Source: Planctomycetota bacterium (GTDB lineage Bacteria; Planctomycetota; Phycisphaerae; UBA1845). From it: a stretch of DNA of 64,000 nt. How positions within the stretch are numbered: the first letter of the stretch is position 1; every line of letters begins with the position of its first letter. Of this stretch, positions 37,086-46,520 are shown in pieces. Below the pieces are notes generated by a model that was not told the DNA's origin, searched no databases, and saw nothing but the letters and a program-made list of their open reading frames with translations. A program made the translations under genes and the position numbers. Location: positions 1 to 64,000 of the forward strand of contig JAKQDH010000135.1 in NCBI GenBank assembly GCA_029558835.1, written 5' to 3'.

Positions 37086-38351
37086 GTGGACCTGTTTGAG
37101 ATCACGGGTGGCAACCGGCTGCGCGGGAGCGTCACGATCGGCGGGGCGAAGAACGCCGCTTTGCCCATCATGGCCGCGGCGATTCTCGTGGAAGGGGAGA
37201 CCGTTCTGGAGCAGGTCCCCGACCTGGCCGACGTCCGGCAGATGCAGGTCCTGCTGCAGCGCCTGGGCGTGCATTGCGAGCGGGACGCGCAGGGTGCGAT
37301 GCACCTGCGGGTCGAGGACGAGTCCAACACCCACGCGGAGTACGACCTGGTCAGCAAGATGCGGGCCAGCGTCTGCGTGCTGGGACCGCTGCTGGCCAAG
37401 CGGAAGCGGGCCCGCGTGTCAATGCCCGGCGGCTGCGCCATCGGCGACCGGCCCATCAACCTGCACGTCCAGGGGCTGGAAGCCATCGGCGCGGAGTATG
37501 AGTTGCTCAACGGCGACGTCGTGCTCAAGGCCAAGCGGCTCACGGGCGCCGAGATGTTCCTGGGGGGGCCGTTCGGATCGTCGGTGACGGCCACCGCCAA
37601 CGTGATGATGGCGGCCACGCTGGCCGAGGGACGCACCATCATCGAGTGCGCCGCCTGCGAACCGGAGGTGGTCGACCTGGCGGATTTCCTCAACGCCTGC
37701 GGGGCACGCATTCAGGGACACGGCACGCCGCACCTGGTCATCGACGGGGTGCCGAAGCTTACGGGGGTGCAGCACCGCGTGATCCCCGACCGGATTGAAG
37801 CGGGCACGTTCATGATTGCGGCTGCCATCACCAACGGCGACCTCGAATTGCCGGGCGCGCGCGTGGACCACCTGCTGGCGGTGGTGGATCGGCTTCGCCA
37901 GATCGGGGTCATCGTGGAGCGCAAGGACGGCGGCGTGGAGGTTTCCTCGGCCCGTCGTCTGGAGCCGACGCAGATTACCACGCAGCCGTATCCCGGTTTC
38001 CCCACCGACTTGCAGGCGCAGGTGATGGCGCTGCTCTGTCTGGCCGACGGCAACAGTGTGATTACGGAGAAGGTGTTTCCCGATCGGTTCCTCCACGTCG
38101 GCGAGCTGAGCCGCATGGGGGCGCAGTTGCGCAAGGAGGGGCCGACGGTGACGGTGGAGGGGATCAAGCGGTTCGTCGGCGCCCCGGTGATGGCTTCGGA
38201 CCTGCGTGCCTCGGCCGCCCTGATTCTGGCGGGTCTGATTGCCAAGGGCACGACCCGGGTCCACCGCGTGTACCACATCGACCGTGGCTACGAGCGCTTC
38301 GAAGAGAAGCTCTCCAGTGTCGGCGCGCACATCCGGCGGTTACCGGAGTGA
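37086..38351 (+). CDS. murA: UDP-N-acetylglucosamine 1-carboxyvinyltransferase
   Basis: 421 residues. It transfers enolpyruvate from PEP to UDP-GlcNAc, the first committed step of peptidoglycan synthesis. The active-site loop MPGGCAIGDRP contains the catalytic cysteine (Cys117), the residue targeted by fosfomycin; GGAKNAALPIMAAA is the substrate-binding start. The GTG at 37086 follows AAAGGGGAG and gives the usual N-terminus, so I prefer it to the ATG at 37068. Its presence agrees with the now-accepted peptidoglycan of planctomycetes. It follows prmC closely on the same strand. Confidence 0.96.
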   Translation: MDLFEITGGNRLRGSVTIGGAKNAALPIMAAAILVEGETVLEQVPDLADVRQMQVLLQRLGVHCERDAQGAMHLRVEDESNTHAEYDLVSKMRASVCVLGPLLAKRKRARVSMPGGCAIGDRPINLHVQGLEAIGAEYELLNGDVVLKAKRLTGAEMFLGGPFGSSVTATANVMMAATLAEGRTIIECAACEPEVVDLADFLNACGARIQGHGTPHLVIDGVPKLTGVQHRVIPDRIEAGTFMIAAAITNGDLELPGARVDHLLAVVDRLRQIGVIVERKDGGVEVSSARRLEPTQITTQPYPGFPTDLQAQVMALLCLADGNSVITEKVFPDRFLHVGELSRMGAQLRKEGPTVTVEGIKRFVGAPVMASDLRASAALILAGLIAKGTTRVHRVYHIDRGYERFEEKLSSVGAHIRRLPE

Positions 38352-38369
38352 CCTGACGGCCCACCCGGT

Positions 38370-38399
38370 TGTGTTCCCCATCGCCCGTTCGCTATACTC
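38370..38399 (+). promoter_or_regulatory. Candidate promoter upstream of the M14 peptidase gene
   Basis: TTGTGT (38370-38375) and TATACT (38394-38399) are separated by 18 bp, about 190 bp ahead of the ATG at 38586. The -35 is weak (three of six consensus bases). A TATATAG lies closer, at about 38563, without a partner. Confidence 0.4.
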
Positions 38400-38585
38400 G
38401 GTGCATTCTGAGGACCCGCCGCGAGGAGCCCCAGCGGCGCCGCCGGTGCCGTTACCGGCGTCCACGTGGGTGGGCTCGGCGTGTCGTTCGTCCAGCCGCG
38501 GCATTGTTAATACTGTACCGTGCGGGGCGGCGCGTGGCGCGACGCCCCGGTGTTGTGCCTTCTATATAGTCGAGGACCGCCAGCC

Positions 38586-41126
38586 ATGATGCCGCAGATC
38601 GACCACGGAGACCGAAAGGGGCGAGAGCACGGGGCCGGCGCGAGCCCGGTTCAGCGCGTTGGGTGGTACGGACGGACGGCGCTGGTCACCTGCCTTCTGG
38701 TGGTCACGGCGCTGGGCGTCGGCGTCAGCCGGGCTGCCGCGGAGACGCCGGCCGGGCCGTCCGAGCTCACGCAGCTCATCGCCGTGGACGCACGCGAGGT
38801 GGCACCGGAGCTGCTGTTACAGCTCGGGGCCGATCCCTGGCAGCGGGACGGCGACCGCCTCGTCTTCCGGGTGACGCCGGCCTTGACGGACTACCTGGCG
38901 GGGCGGGGCTTGCTGTTCGAGGTGGTCTGCGAAGATGTGTATGCGGCCTGGGAAGCGCAGCAGGCGCGGCGCCTCGTCCCGCAGGCTGAGGACTTTACCA
39001 CCTACCACGACCTGACGGCGGCCGAGGCGGTGCTCAGCCGCCTGGCCGCGAATCACGCGGACCTCGTGGTCCTGGAGACCATCGGGCGGTCGGTGCAGGA
39101 TCGGCCGATCCGTGCCCTGCGCGTCAGCAGCAATGCCGTGCTGACCGACGCCGAGAAGCCCGCGGTTGCCATCTTAGGTTGCCACCATGCCCGTGAGTGG
39201 ATCAGCGTGGAGGTGCCGCTGTATTTCGCGGAGTACCTGGTCGAGAACTACTTGAAGAACGGCGACGTGACCCGCCTGCTCAACTATGCGGAAGTCTGGA
39301 TTGTCCCCATCGTCAACCCCGACGGTTTCGTATACAGTTGGAATGTGGACCGCTGGTGGCGCAAGAACCGGCGGGTCAACGACGACGGCACGTTCGGTGT
39401 CGACGTCAATCGTAACTATGATTACATGTTCGGCGGCGCGGGCGCCAGTGACAATCCCGGCGACGCAACGTACCACGGCCCGGCGCCGTTCTCGGAGCCG
39501 GAGACACGGACCGTGCGCGACCTGCTGAATGGAACGACCTCCGGACGGACCTTCGCCGGGGCCTTGAGTTATCACAACTACAGCCAGGTCATCATCTACC
39601 CGTGGGGGCATACGACGCAGCCGGTGGAGAACGTCAGTGAGTATGAGCGCGTGGCCGGGCGAATGGCGGTGCTGATCAACGCGGAGCACTCCGACGTGCA
39701 GTATGACTACGTGGCCGGGCAGGCATCCGTCCTGCTGTACCTGGTCAACGGCGATCTGGTGGACTGGGGGCACGGCGCGCTGGGCATCATGGCCCTGACC
39801 GTGGAGGTGCGTCCGCGGGGGTATCCTTACTTCGCGCTGCCCGAGGAGCAGATCATCCCCACCTGCGTCGAGAACCTGCCGGCGTTTCTGTATTTCGCCG
39901 CTGACCGCGCCATTCCCGGCGCCGCGGAACTGGATGGGGACGCCGACGGCTTCCTCGACGACGATGACGACTGCCCCGCCAGCCCGGGCGGCGCGCCCGT
40001 CGATGAGATGGGCTGCGCGGAAACCGAGCAGGACCTGGACGGCGACGGCGTGCCCAATGCCCTGGACCTCTGCCGGGACAGTCTGCCCGGGCAGCAGGTG
40101 GACTCCACCGGCTGCCGCCTGCCCACGCTGTTTCGGCTGTCCGTGACCTCGAACGCCGCGAGCGTGGAGATCGAGGTCTCACCCCGTGACATCGACGCTG
40201 CGACGAAGGGCGCCGCCGGACCGGCGGGCTTCGTGCGCGAGTACGCCGTGCCGACGAACCTCGTGCTCACCGCGCCGCTGGAAAGCGAGGGCCGCCGCTT
40301 CGTGCACTGGGTCACAAACGGTGCCGTCGTGGCGGAGGGGCAGAACACCATCGCGATCGCCGCCGCCGAGGACGTCTCCGTGGATGCGGTCTATCGCCTG
40401 CCGGTGGGCGCGCGGATCGAGGGACCCGCGCGGCTCCCGGACGAAGTGGCCGACAACGTCGCGTGCGTCGCCGATTTCACTGTGCAGATTGTCTACGATG
40501 ACGGCGCGCTGTTTCCTGCCGACGGGGACGCTGCGTGGAGCCTCGACAATCCGAATCTGGGCACGCTGGTGGCGCCGGGCAAGCTGCTGGCGTACAACGT
40601 GTCGGCCGCCGCAGGCGAGATCGTGGGAACGCTCAACGCAACGGTCGCCCTGGGCGCCAACGCGCTCGCGGCCGAGCCTCTGACCGTGCGGGTGTTCGAC
40701 GCCGAGACCCGCTGGCCGTGGTGCACGGAGTTGACCCTGGGCGGGCCCGCCGAGGTGGCCTCGCCGGCCCCCGCGACGTTTGTCCCGACCGTGCAGTTCG
40801 AGTTGGGCCCGGCGCCGGAGGTGACGGCCCAGACCGTGGCCTGGGCGTTGCTGACGCCGGCCGGGGAGGCCCTTGCGGAGCCGCCGGCCAAGCTGAGCGC
40901 CGGGTTGCTGACGACCGAATGGGTCGCGGACGACACGCCGGTGCTCGTGCGGGCTACTTACGCCAACGACGACGGGACGACCTGCAGCGCGGACTTGCCC
41001 GTGACCATCCTGGCCGGTGATCCCGCCGATCGACCGCGGCCGGCCGGAGTGTGCGGGGCGCTCGGTCTGCTGCCGGTTATCGGGCTGCCGGTGGGCATGG
41101 CCGCGTACCGTCTGCGGCGTCGCTGA
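38586..41126 (+). CDS. Secreted M14 zinc carboxypeptidase with calcium repeats
   Basis: 846 residues. A signal sequence (ALVTCLLVVTALGVGVSRAAA) is preceded by a 35-residue hydrophilic N-region. The M14 domain spans about 140-430: zinc ligands in GCHHAREWISVE, substrate-site segments WWRKNRRVN and VDVNRNYDYMFG, YHNYSQVIIYPWG with the third ligand, and the catalytic Glu in LTVEVRPRG. Thrombospondin-3-like calcium repeats follow (DADGFLDDDDDCPAS and DGDGVPNALDLC), then beta-rich domains. A C-terminal hydrophobic helix with RLRRR suggests a membrane or sorting anchor. I start at the ATG 38586; 38520 is also open. Confidence 0.88.
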   Translation: MMPQIDHGDRKGREHGAGASPVQRVGWYGRTALVTCLLVVTALGVGVSRAAAETPAGPSELTQLIAVDAREVAPELLLQLGADPWQRDGDRLVFRVTPALTDYLAGRGLLFEVVCEDVYAAWEAQQARRLVPQAEDFTTYHDLTAAEAVLSRLAANHADLVVLETIGRSVQDRPIRALRVSSNAVLTDAEKPAVAILGCHHAREWISVEVPLYFAEYLVENYLKNGDVTRLLNYAEVWIVPIVNPDGFVYSWNVDRWWRKNRRVNDDGTFGVDVNRNYDYMFGGAGASDNPGDATYHGPAPFSEPETRTVRDLLNGTTSGRTFAGALSYHNYSQVIIYPWGHTTQPVENVSEYERVAGRMAVLINAEHSDVQYDYVAGQASVLLYLVNGDLVDWGHGALGIMALTVEVRPRGYPYFALPEEQIIPTCVENLPAFLYFAADRAIPGAAELDGDADGFLDDDDDCPASPGGAPVDEMGCAETEQDLDGDGVPNALDLCRDSLPGQQVDSTGCRLPTLFRLSVTSNAASVEIEVSPRDIDAATKGAAGPAGFVREYAVPTNLVLTAPLESEGRRFVHWVTNGAVVAEGQNTIAIAAAEDVSVDAVYRLPVGARIEGPARLPDEVADNVACVADFTVQIVYDDGALFPADGDAAWSLDNPNLGTLVAPGKLLAYNVSAAAGEIVGTLNATVALGANALAAEPLTVRVFDAETRWPWCTELTLGGPAEVASPAPATFVPTVQFELGPAPEVTAQTVAWALLTPAGEALAEPPAKLSAGLLTTEWVADDTPVLVRATYANDDGTTCSADLPVTILAGDPADRPRPAGVCGALGLLPVIGLPVGMAAYRLRRR

Positions 41127-41580
41127 CGGCTTGGTGGTAGCGTCGGCCGACACGGAAGCCGCCCACCGCACCGGCTGCCACGGCATTCACATCGTTGGAC
41201 CAGTTCTTCAGGAGGTTTGTAGCGTTGCAACGTCCGATTCAGCGGCCGCCGAACGCGCTCCGGCGACGGGCCCGCTCGTTTGCGCCGGCCGCGCGCCCAT
41301 CGAGGAAGGACGCCGGCGGGCAACCTGATGTTTCCCGGCGGCAACACGCTGCTACAGACGGAACCTGGCCTCCCTCGCCCGCCCCTCGTCCGCCCGCACC
41401 GTAACCCCCTGTCCCGCTGGAAGTTGCGGCCGCGTTGCATCTCCCGGCGTTGTTTTCACGGCCTGGCATCGCCTCTGCTCAGTCGGTAGAGGCGTCGGCG
41501 CCAGGGGCCGATCGAGGCCGCCTCCCGCCGGAGCGGGCGGCCGGCATCACGGGCAACCAGCCACACGGGGGAAGGAAGCC
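41127..41580. other. Gap of 454 bp without recognised gene
   Basis: The sequence CTCAGTCGGTAGAG at about 41478 looks like a tRNA D-arm, but no acceptor or T-arm accompanies it. No repeats of the named families and no coding signal are seen. Confidence 0.4.
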
Positions 41581-41850
41581 ATGATGGACGAGGACACCTT
41601 TCAGCGGAAGCTCGCGGAGTTGATCGCGGAAATCGGGACGCTCCCCGCGGGTGAGCGCGATAAGCTCGAGCTGCTGGTCGCCCAGACGCGCGAGCGGCAT
41701 GAACAGCTCAAGGCCACGTTCAACAGTTTGCAGGAAAGCATCGACTTCGTGCGCCTGAGCATCAAGTACCTGCTCTTTGATCTGGAGGCCACCCGGCGCG
41801 AGAACGCCCAGTTACGCAAGATGATCGAGGGCGGCGGCAACCAGCAATAG
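41581..41850 (+). CDS. Small coiled-coil protein of unknown function
   Basis: 89 residues with GGGGAAGGAAGCC directly before the ATG, a strong ribosome-binding site. The sequence is nearly all helical and highly charged, with a heptad-like middle (VAQTRERHEQLKATFNSL) and hydrophobic YLLFDLEATRREN. No cysteines, signal peptide or membrane segment. The quality of the start and its native codon use argue that it is real. I do not recognise a family. It is followed by a GC-rich region and a terminator hairpin at 42067. Confidence 0.7.
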   Translation: MMDEDTFQRKLAELIAEIGTLPAGERDKLELLVAQTRERHEQLKATFNSLQESIDFVRLSIKYLLFDLEATRRENAQLRKMIEGGGNQQ

Positions 41851-42066
41851 GACATGCAGTCACCTGGGTCCGCCCGGCGGACGCCGCTCACCAGCGGCGC
41901 CCCGGGGCGGCGACTCAGTTCTTACGCAGGAGGAGGGGAGATACCCACCCGCGCAGGAGGAGGCGGAGGAAGACGCGACTCTTGACGCAGTATGGGGGGG
42001 GCGGCAGCGCTTCCGGCGGACGGAGCCGCAGCAATACTTCTACAGAACCGGAACGTCTGCTGCACG

Positions 42067-42098
42067 AGCCCGCGGACAGGAGGTCCGCGGGCTTTGTA
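42067..42098 (+). terminator. Rho-independent terminator
   Basis: The 11-bp perfect stem AGCCCGCGGAC / GTCCGCGGGCT (42067-42077 and 42083-42093) has a 5-base loop AGGAG and is followed by TTTGTAT. It is the strongest intrinsic terminator I see in the window. It ends either the small coiled-coil gene or an unannotated RNA ahead of it. Confidence 0.75.
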
Positions 42099-42546
42099 TA
42101 TTCAGACCCACAGCCCGCCCCCTGTTCCACAGAAGCCCGCTGAAGCGCGGACCCTGCGTTGTCCCCAAGCGCCACTCAGCACCTCGTCGGGGTACAAGCG
42201 GGTCAAGGCCAACCCTGCACCACGGCCCATCATCTCTCCCCAGCGCCGCAGGCCGGAAAAGGGCCCCGGACGACCGGATTGACCAACGCGGCCCGAGGTC
42301 GTTTCTGCCCCGCTGCACGGGCAGTGAATCAATGGCAGGGTGACCTCTATTCAATCCACGGGGCAGACGTGGTAGCCTGCCGCGCCCAACCCATGAAGAC
42401 AGCTTCGTGTCTTGGTACCTTGGTGGTGAACGAAAGGGTGTACGACGGCTTCAGGTTGCCGCGACAAACGCGGCGATTGACCAACCGGCGTGTGGGCGGT
42501 ACGTACTGGCGGACCAGGGAATCCGCGGCGTGGAGGAAAAGAGGGT

Positions 42547-42604
42547 CAACCACAAAGACACGAAGACACCAAGGTGCCAGACGTTCTTTGTGCCTGGGTG
42601 GTGA
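42547..42604. repeat. Hairpin repeat left of the GxxExxY gene
   Basis: ACCACAAAGACACGAAGACACC on the left can pair with TTCTTTGTGCCTGGGTGGT on the right. A second, partial arm of the same kind (AAGACAGCTTCGTGTCTTGG...CCTTGGTGGT) lies at 42395-42427. Confidence 0.75.
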
Positions 42605-42621
42605 ACTGAAGGCAAACAACC

Positions 42622-43017
42622 ATGAAGCAGCATGCGCCCGTCCCGGAGCGCGCGGAACATGCCGCGCGGGTCGTCGTGGATGCCGCCTTCCGCGTCCATT
42701 CGGCGCTCGGCCCCGGCTTGCTCGAAAGCGTTTATGAAGCGTGCCTGGCACATGAGTTGCGCAGACAAGGTGTCCCCTATGTGGCGCAGCAGGTCCTGCC
42801 TGTGGTTTATGACGGCCTGCGCCTGGACGCAGGGCTCCGGATCGACTTGCTCGTGGACGAGAGCATCGTCGTAGAGTTGAAGGCGGTCGAGAAGATACTC
42901 GCCATCCACGAGGCACAACTGCTCACGTATATGAAGCTGGCGGACAAACGGTTGGGGTTGCTGGTCAACTTCAACGTGTCGCTCATCCGCGACGGCATCA
43001 AGAGAATGGTGCTGTGA
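42622..43017 (+). CDS. GxxExxY protein
   Basis: 131 residues. The family signature is GLLESVY at residues 32-38. The core of a PDDEXK-type nuclease fold is visible in RIDLLVDESIVVELK (Asp75, Glu85, Lys87), so metal-dependent nuclease activity is plausible but undemonstrated for the family. The ATG is 17 bp after the left hairpin, and the right hairpin starts 25 bp after the stop, so gene and hairpins form one tight cassette. This association is typical of GxxExxY genes and suggests a mobile or selfish unit. Confidence 0.88.
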   Translation: MKQHAPVPERAEHAARVVVDAAFRVHSALGPGLLESVYEACLAHELRRQGVPYVAQQVLPVVYDGLRLDAGLRIDLLVDESIVVELKAVEKILAIHEAQLLTYMKLADKRLGLLVNFNVSLIRDGIKRMVL

Positions 43018-43041
43018 GTGGATTACCGCGGGCAAGGACGC

Positions 43042-43104
43042 TTAACCATAAAGACACCAAGGCACTAAGACAGACGGCACTTTGTGTCTTTGTGCCTTGG
43101 TGGT
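43042..43104. repeat. Hairpin repeat right of the GxxExxY gene
   Basis: ACCATAAAGACACCAAGGCAC on the left pairs with GTGTCTTTGTGCCTTGGTGGT on the right, with a short loop of about 20 bases. The arms match those of the repeat at 42547. Confidence 0.75.
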
Positions 43105-43128
43105 GTTATGCGGTGACGCCTTGCAGCG

Positions 43129-46100
43129 TCAGCGGGCCGCGGCCCCAGCCGTGAGGGCTTCCACGTTGAGGCCCTCGGGCAGCGGCTTGGCGGCCTTGCA
43201 CTTCGGGTAGCCGCTGCAACCTAAGAAGGTGCCGGTGCGCCCGGTCCGGACCAGCATCGGCGCGCCGCATTCCGTGCAGCGGATGTCGGTGGGGATCGGC
43301 TTGGGTCTGGCCGGGGCGGGCATGTGGACCTCGGCGTGCTTCTTCGCCTCGCCGCGCAGGTTGGCCGTGAAACGACACCGCGGGTAGTTCGTGCAACTGA
43401 AGTAGGCGCCGAAGCGCCCGTTCTTGGCCGCCATCTCCGATCCGCAGGCGGGACAATGCAACGTCCCCTCGGGCCAGACCTCGATCACCGGCCGACCCGT
43501 GCGCGTCCAGGCGAAACCGGCCGGCGGATCGCCCAGCGTGGCCATGTCCACCTTGGCGGCCTTCTTGCCCGCGGCGCGCGTCCCGTTGGCGGCCAGGCGG
43601 GGGTTGGGCTCGGCCGGCGGCGGGGGAACTTCACCCGCCTGCTCCTTGGCCTTGAGCTCATCTAACTTGTCCAGCGGCATGGCGTTGCGGCAGCGCGGGA
43701 AACCGCTGCAACTGAGGAACGGTCCGCGGCGACTCTTACGAATCACCATCGGCCGACCGCACTTGTCGCAGCGTACGCCCGCCGGTTCCGGCTTGGGCTT
43801 CTCGACATACACGCCGGGCGGCAGGCCCCGCGTGCCCCTGCACTTGGGGTACTTGCTGCAACCCAGCAGCGTCCCACCGCGCCCGAACCGCACCACCATC
43901 GGCGCCCCGCACTCCGGGCAATTCTCCCGAATCTCCGCGGGCGTCACCTTGCGCAGCGGCACGCCCCGCTCATCGCACGGCACCGTGTAGCTGCACTCGG
44001 GATACCCGCTGCATCCGAGGAACGGCCCGCGCCGGCTCTGCCGCACCACCATGTCGCGTCCGCACTGCGGGCAGGAGTGCTGGCCGTTGACGACGGCCAG
44101 CGGCTTGCCCTCGCGGTCGATGTTCAGAGCGGACTTGCACTCGGGATAGCCTGAGCAGGACAAGAAGCGCCCGTTGCGTCCCCAGCGGTACACCATCGGC
44201 CGGCCGCAGTCGTTACACGTGTAGGGACTGGGCTCCGAACGCGCCGGCTCCATCTGCACCTGGGCCCGCTCCAGAGACTCCTTGAACGGGCCGTAGAACT
44301 CGCGCAGCACCTCCACCCAGTTGAGGTGGGCCTCCTCGATCTTGTCGAGCTCATCCTCCATGTGCGACGTGAACTTAACGTCGAGAACGCGGGGGAAGTG
44401 TTCGACCAGCTTGTCGGTAACAATCTCACCTTTGTCGGTGGCGTACAGGCGCCGATCGATCTGGTCCACGTAGCCGCGGTCCTGGATGGTCTGGATGATG
44501 GCGGCATAGGTGCTGGGTCGGCCGATGCCCTCCGCCTCCAGCTTCTTCACCAGCGACGCCTCGGTGTAGCGCGGCGGCGGCGAGGTGTACTCCTGCTTCG
44601 GCGTGATGGCGAGCGGTGCGATGCGCTGACCGGGCTCCAGGGCCGGCAGTTCCACGTCGCCGTCCGCCTGGGTGCCGCTCACCCGCTGGAAACCATCGAA
44701 GACCAGCCGCCGCCCCAGGGCCTTGAATAACGCCTCCCCGCGCGGTGTGTCCGCGGCGATGAACATCGTCGTGGCGTCCCACTGGGCCGGGGTCATCTGC
44801 GACGCCACCGCCCGCCGCCAGATCAGGTCGTACAGCTTCCAGTGCGCATCGGACAGCTTGCCGCGCAACGCCTCCGGCGTGCGGGTGACGTCCGTGGGAC
44901 GGATGGCCTCGTGGGCTTCCTGGGCACGCTTGCCGCGGGCGAAAACGTTCGGCTTCTCCGGCACGTAGGCGGGACCATACGTCTGCCCCACCAGGCCGCG
45001 AATCGCCTGCACCGACTCCTGGCTGAGGTTCGTGGAGTCCGTCCGCATGTACGTGATGAGGCCGACGGGCCCCTCTTCCTTGCCGAGGTCCACGCCCTCA
45101 TACAGCTCCTGCGCCACGCGCATGGTCCGCGCGGGGGCGAAGCCCAAGGCGCCGGAGGCCGCCTGTTGCAGGGTGGCCGTCGTGAACGGCGGGCCCGGGC
45201 GGCTGCTCGTGCGCCGCTTCTGTACGTCCTTGACGTGATACGCCGGCGCCCGGCTCCGGTCCGTCCGCCCGATGAGGGCGACCGTCTTGAGCCCCTGTCC
45301 GGCATACGCTTCCCACGCGCTCTCCTGCACGCGCTCCGTCACGAAGCCGAGCAGCTCGGCCGCCGCCCGCGCCTCCTGCACGTTGGCGGGGCGAAACTCG
45401 ATGCCGCCCAACTTGGTCAGTTGCGCGTATACGCAGCCGTGCCGCGCCAGCCAGGCGTTGCGCTCCTTGGCCTTCGGTTCGCCGTTGCCGTTGGTCGCGC
45501 TCTCCAGCAGGCGGGCCCACTCCGTCGCCAGCCGGTCAGTGGCCTCCAGGTCAGGCGTAAAGCACCCGTGCAGGCCCCACGACTCCTGCGGGATGAAGCT
45601 GCGAATCTCCCGCTCGCGCTCCACGACCAGGCGGACCGCGACGGACTGCACCCGCCCGGCCGACAGGTTGTTGCTGATCTTCGCGCACAGCAGCGGGCTG
45701 AGTTGGTAGCCGACGATGCGGTCGAGCAGCCGGCGCGCCTGTTGGGCCTCGACCTTGTCCATGTCCAGGCCACGCGGCTGTTGGAACGCCGCGCCGATCG
45801 CGCTCTTCGTGATCTCGTTGAACACTACCCGCCGGGCCCGCGCTGGATCCAGCCCCAGCGCATGCACGAGGTGCCAGGCGATGGCTTCTCCCTCCCGGTC
45901 AAGGTCGGTCGCCAGGAAGACCTGGGGGGCCTTGCCGGCCGCCCGTCTCAGCTCGCCGAGCGCCTTGCGCTTGTCCGGCAGGGTCTCGTAGATGGGCTCG
46001 AAATCATGCTCGAAGTCAATGCCGATGTCGTTCTTGGGCAGGTCGCGTACGTGCCCCATGCACGCCAGCACCGTGTACCCCGGCCCGAGGTACCGGTTGA

Positions 46101-46188
46101 TGGTGCGCGCCTTGCTCGGTGATTCCACGATCACCAGCGACTTGGAACCGTGCTCGCTCTGCTTCGACACCGGTTTCGCCTCACCCAC
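43129..46188 (-). CDS. topA: DNA topoisomerase I with six C-terminal zinc fingers
   Basis: 1,019 residues. A type IA topoisomerase relaxing negative supercoils. The Toprim domain starts KSLVIVESPSKARTINRYLG and contains FLATDLDREGEAIAW. The active-site tyrosine is in GLITYMRTDSTNLS. The C-terminal third has six four-cysteine fingers of the pattern CxxCG.PM...G.FL.CS.YP.C, more than the three or four of many bacterial TopA. A Pro/Ala-rich linker separates fingers four and five. The gene is transcribed alone and is divergent from the SurA/PpiD-like gene. Confidence 0.96.
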   Translation of the reverse strand: MGEAKPVSKQSEHGSKSLVIVESPSKARTINRYLGPGYTVLACMGHVRDLPKNDIGIDFEHDFEPIYETLPDKRKALGELRRAAGKAPQVFLATDLDREGEAIAWHLVHALGLDPARARRVVFNEITKSAIGAAFQQPRGLDMDKVEAQQARRLLDRIVGYQLSPLLCAKISNNLSAGRVQSVAVRLVVEREREIRSFIPQESWGLHGCFTPDLEATDRLATEWARLLESATNGNGEPKAKERNAWLARHGCVYAQLTKLGGIEFRPANVQEARAAAELLGFVTERVQESAWEAYAGQGLKTVALIGRTDRSRAPAYHVKDVQKRRTSSRPGPPFTTATLQQAASGALGFAPARTMRVAQELYEGVDLGKEEGPVGLITYMRTDSTNLSQESVQAIRGLVGQTYGPAYVPEKPNVFARGKRAQEAHEAIRPTDVTRTPEALRGKLSDAHWKLYDLIWRRAVASQMTPAQWDATTMFIAADTPRGEALFKALGRRLVFDGFQRVSGTQADGDVELPALEPGQRIAPLAITPKQEYTSPPPRYTEASLVKKLEAEGIGRPSTYAAIIQTIQDRGYVDQIDRRLYATDKGEIVTDKLVEHFPRVLDVKFTSHMEDELDKIEEAHLNWVEVLREFYGPFKESLERAQVQMEPARSEPSPYTCNDCGRPMVYRWGRNGRFLSCSGYPECKSALNIDREGKPLAVVNGQHSCPQCGRDMVVRQSRRGPFLGCSGYPECSYTVPCDERGVPLRKVTPAEIRENCPECGAPMVVRFGRGGTLLGCSKYPKCRGTRGLPPGVYVEKPKPEPAGVRCDKCGRPMVIRKSRRGPFLSCSGFPRCRNAMPLDKLDELKAKEQAGEVPPPPAEPNPRLAANGTRAAGKKAAKVDMATLGDPPAGFAWTRTGRPVIEVWPEGTLHCPACGSEMAAKNGRFGAYFSCTNYPRCRFTANLRGEAKKHAEVHMPAPARPKPIPTDIRCTECGAPMLVRTGRTGTFLGCSGYPKCKAAKPLPEGLNVEALTAGAAAR

Positions 46189-46520
46189 AGCCGCATTTGT
46201 GCAGCGTGTGTTGCCTTTTGAAATTATTACGGAACGCTTCCGGTGGGAGTGCGTCCCTGGTTGTCTCGCCGCCGGCCGCCCCAGGGCCGGACGACGTGGT
46301 CATTCATCGGTTATCGACTCCAGGGCGGCACAACTGCAAGCGGCCATCAGGGGTCGATCGGGGGGCCGTTCCGGGGGGGTGTAGTCAACGTGGGCAGGTG
46401 TGTCAAATGGGTCGATGACGGGACCGATGGTGGCGATTGATTTCGCCAGCCAATCGTCTATACTGGCGGCTTGCGCGGTCAGGACGCGCAAGTTTCGCAC
46501 ACACAAGGGTTTATGTCGTC
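46189..46520. other. Divergent gap between topA and the SurA/PpiD-like gene
   Basis: It contains an AT-rich patch (GAAATTATTACGG at about 46220) that is probably part of the topA promoter, and the + strand promoter at 46437. No gene or repeat is seen. Confidence 0.5.
46437..46464 (+). promoter_or_regulatory. Sigma-70-like promoter
   Basis: The -35 TTGATT (46437-46442) and -10 TATACT (46459-46464) are 16 bp apart. The predicted start of transcription is about 46471, giving a 50-base leader to the ATG at 46521. Confidence 0.6.

Larger units (their letters stand above)
41851..42621. other. Gap of 771 bp: possible small RNA, terminator and hairpin repeats
   Basis: No gene is seen. Positions 41930-42060 are purine-rich with repeated GCAGGAGGAGG runs, then a structured GC-rich part, followed by the terminator at 42067. 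Further right, about 42389-42430 and 42547-42604 are CACAAAGACAC-type hairpin arms that precede the GxxExxY gene. Confidence 0.4.

Noticed and set aside
41475-41490. CTCAGTCGGTAGAG resembling a tRNA D-arm
   Set aside because: No acceptor stem, anticodon arm or GTTCGA T-loop can be paired around it; the true tRNA with the same D-arm is at 55523.
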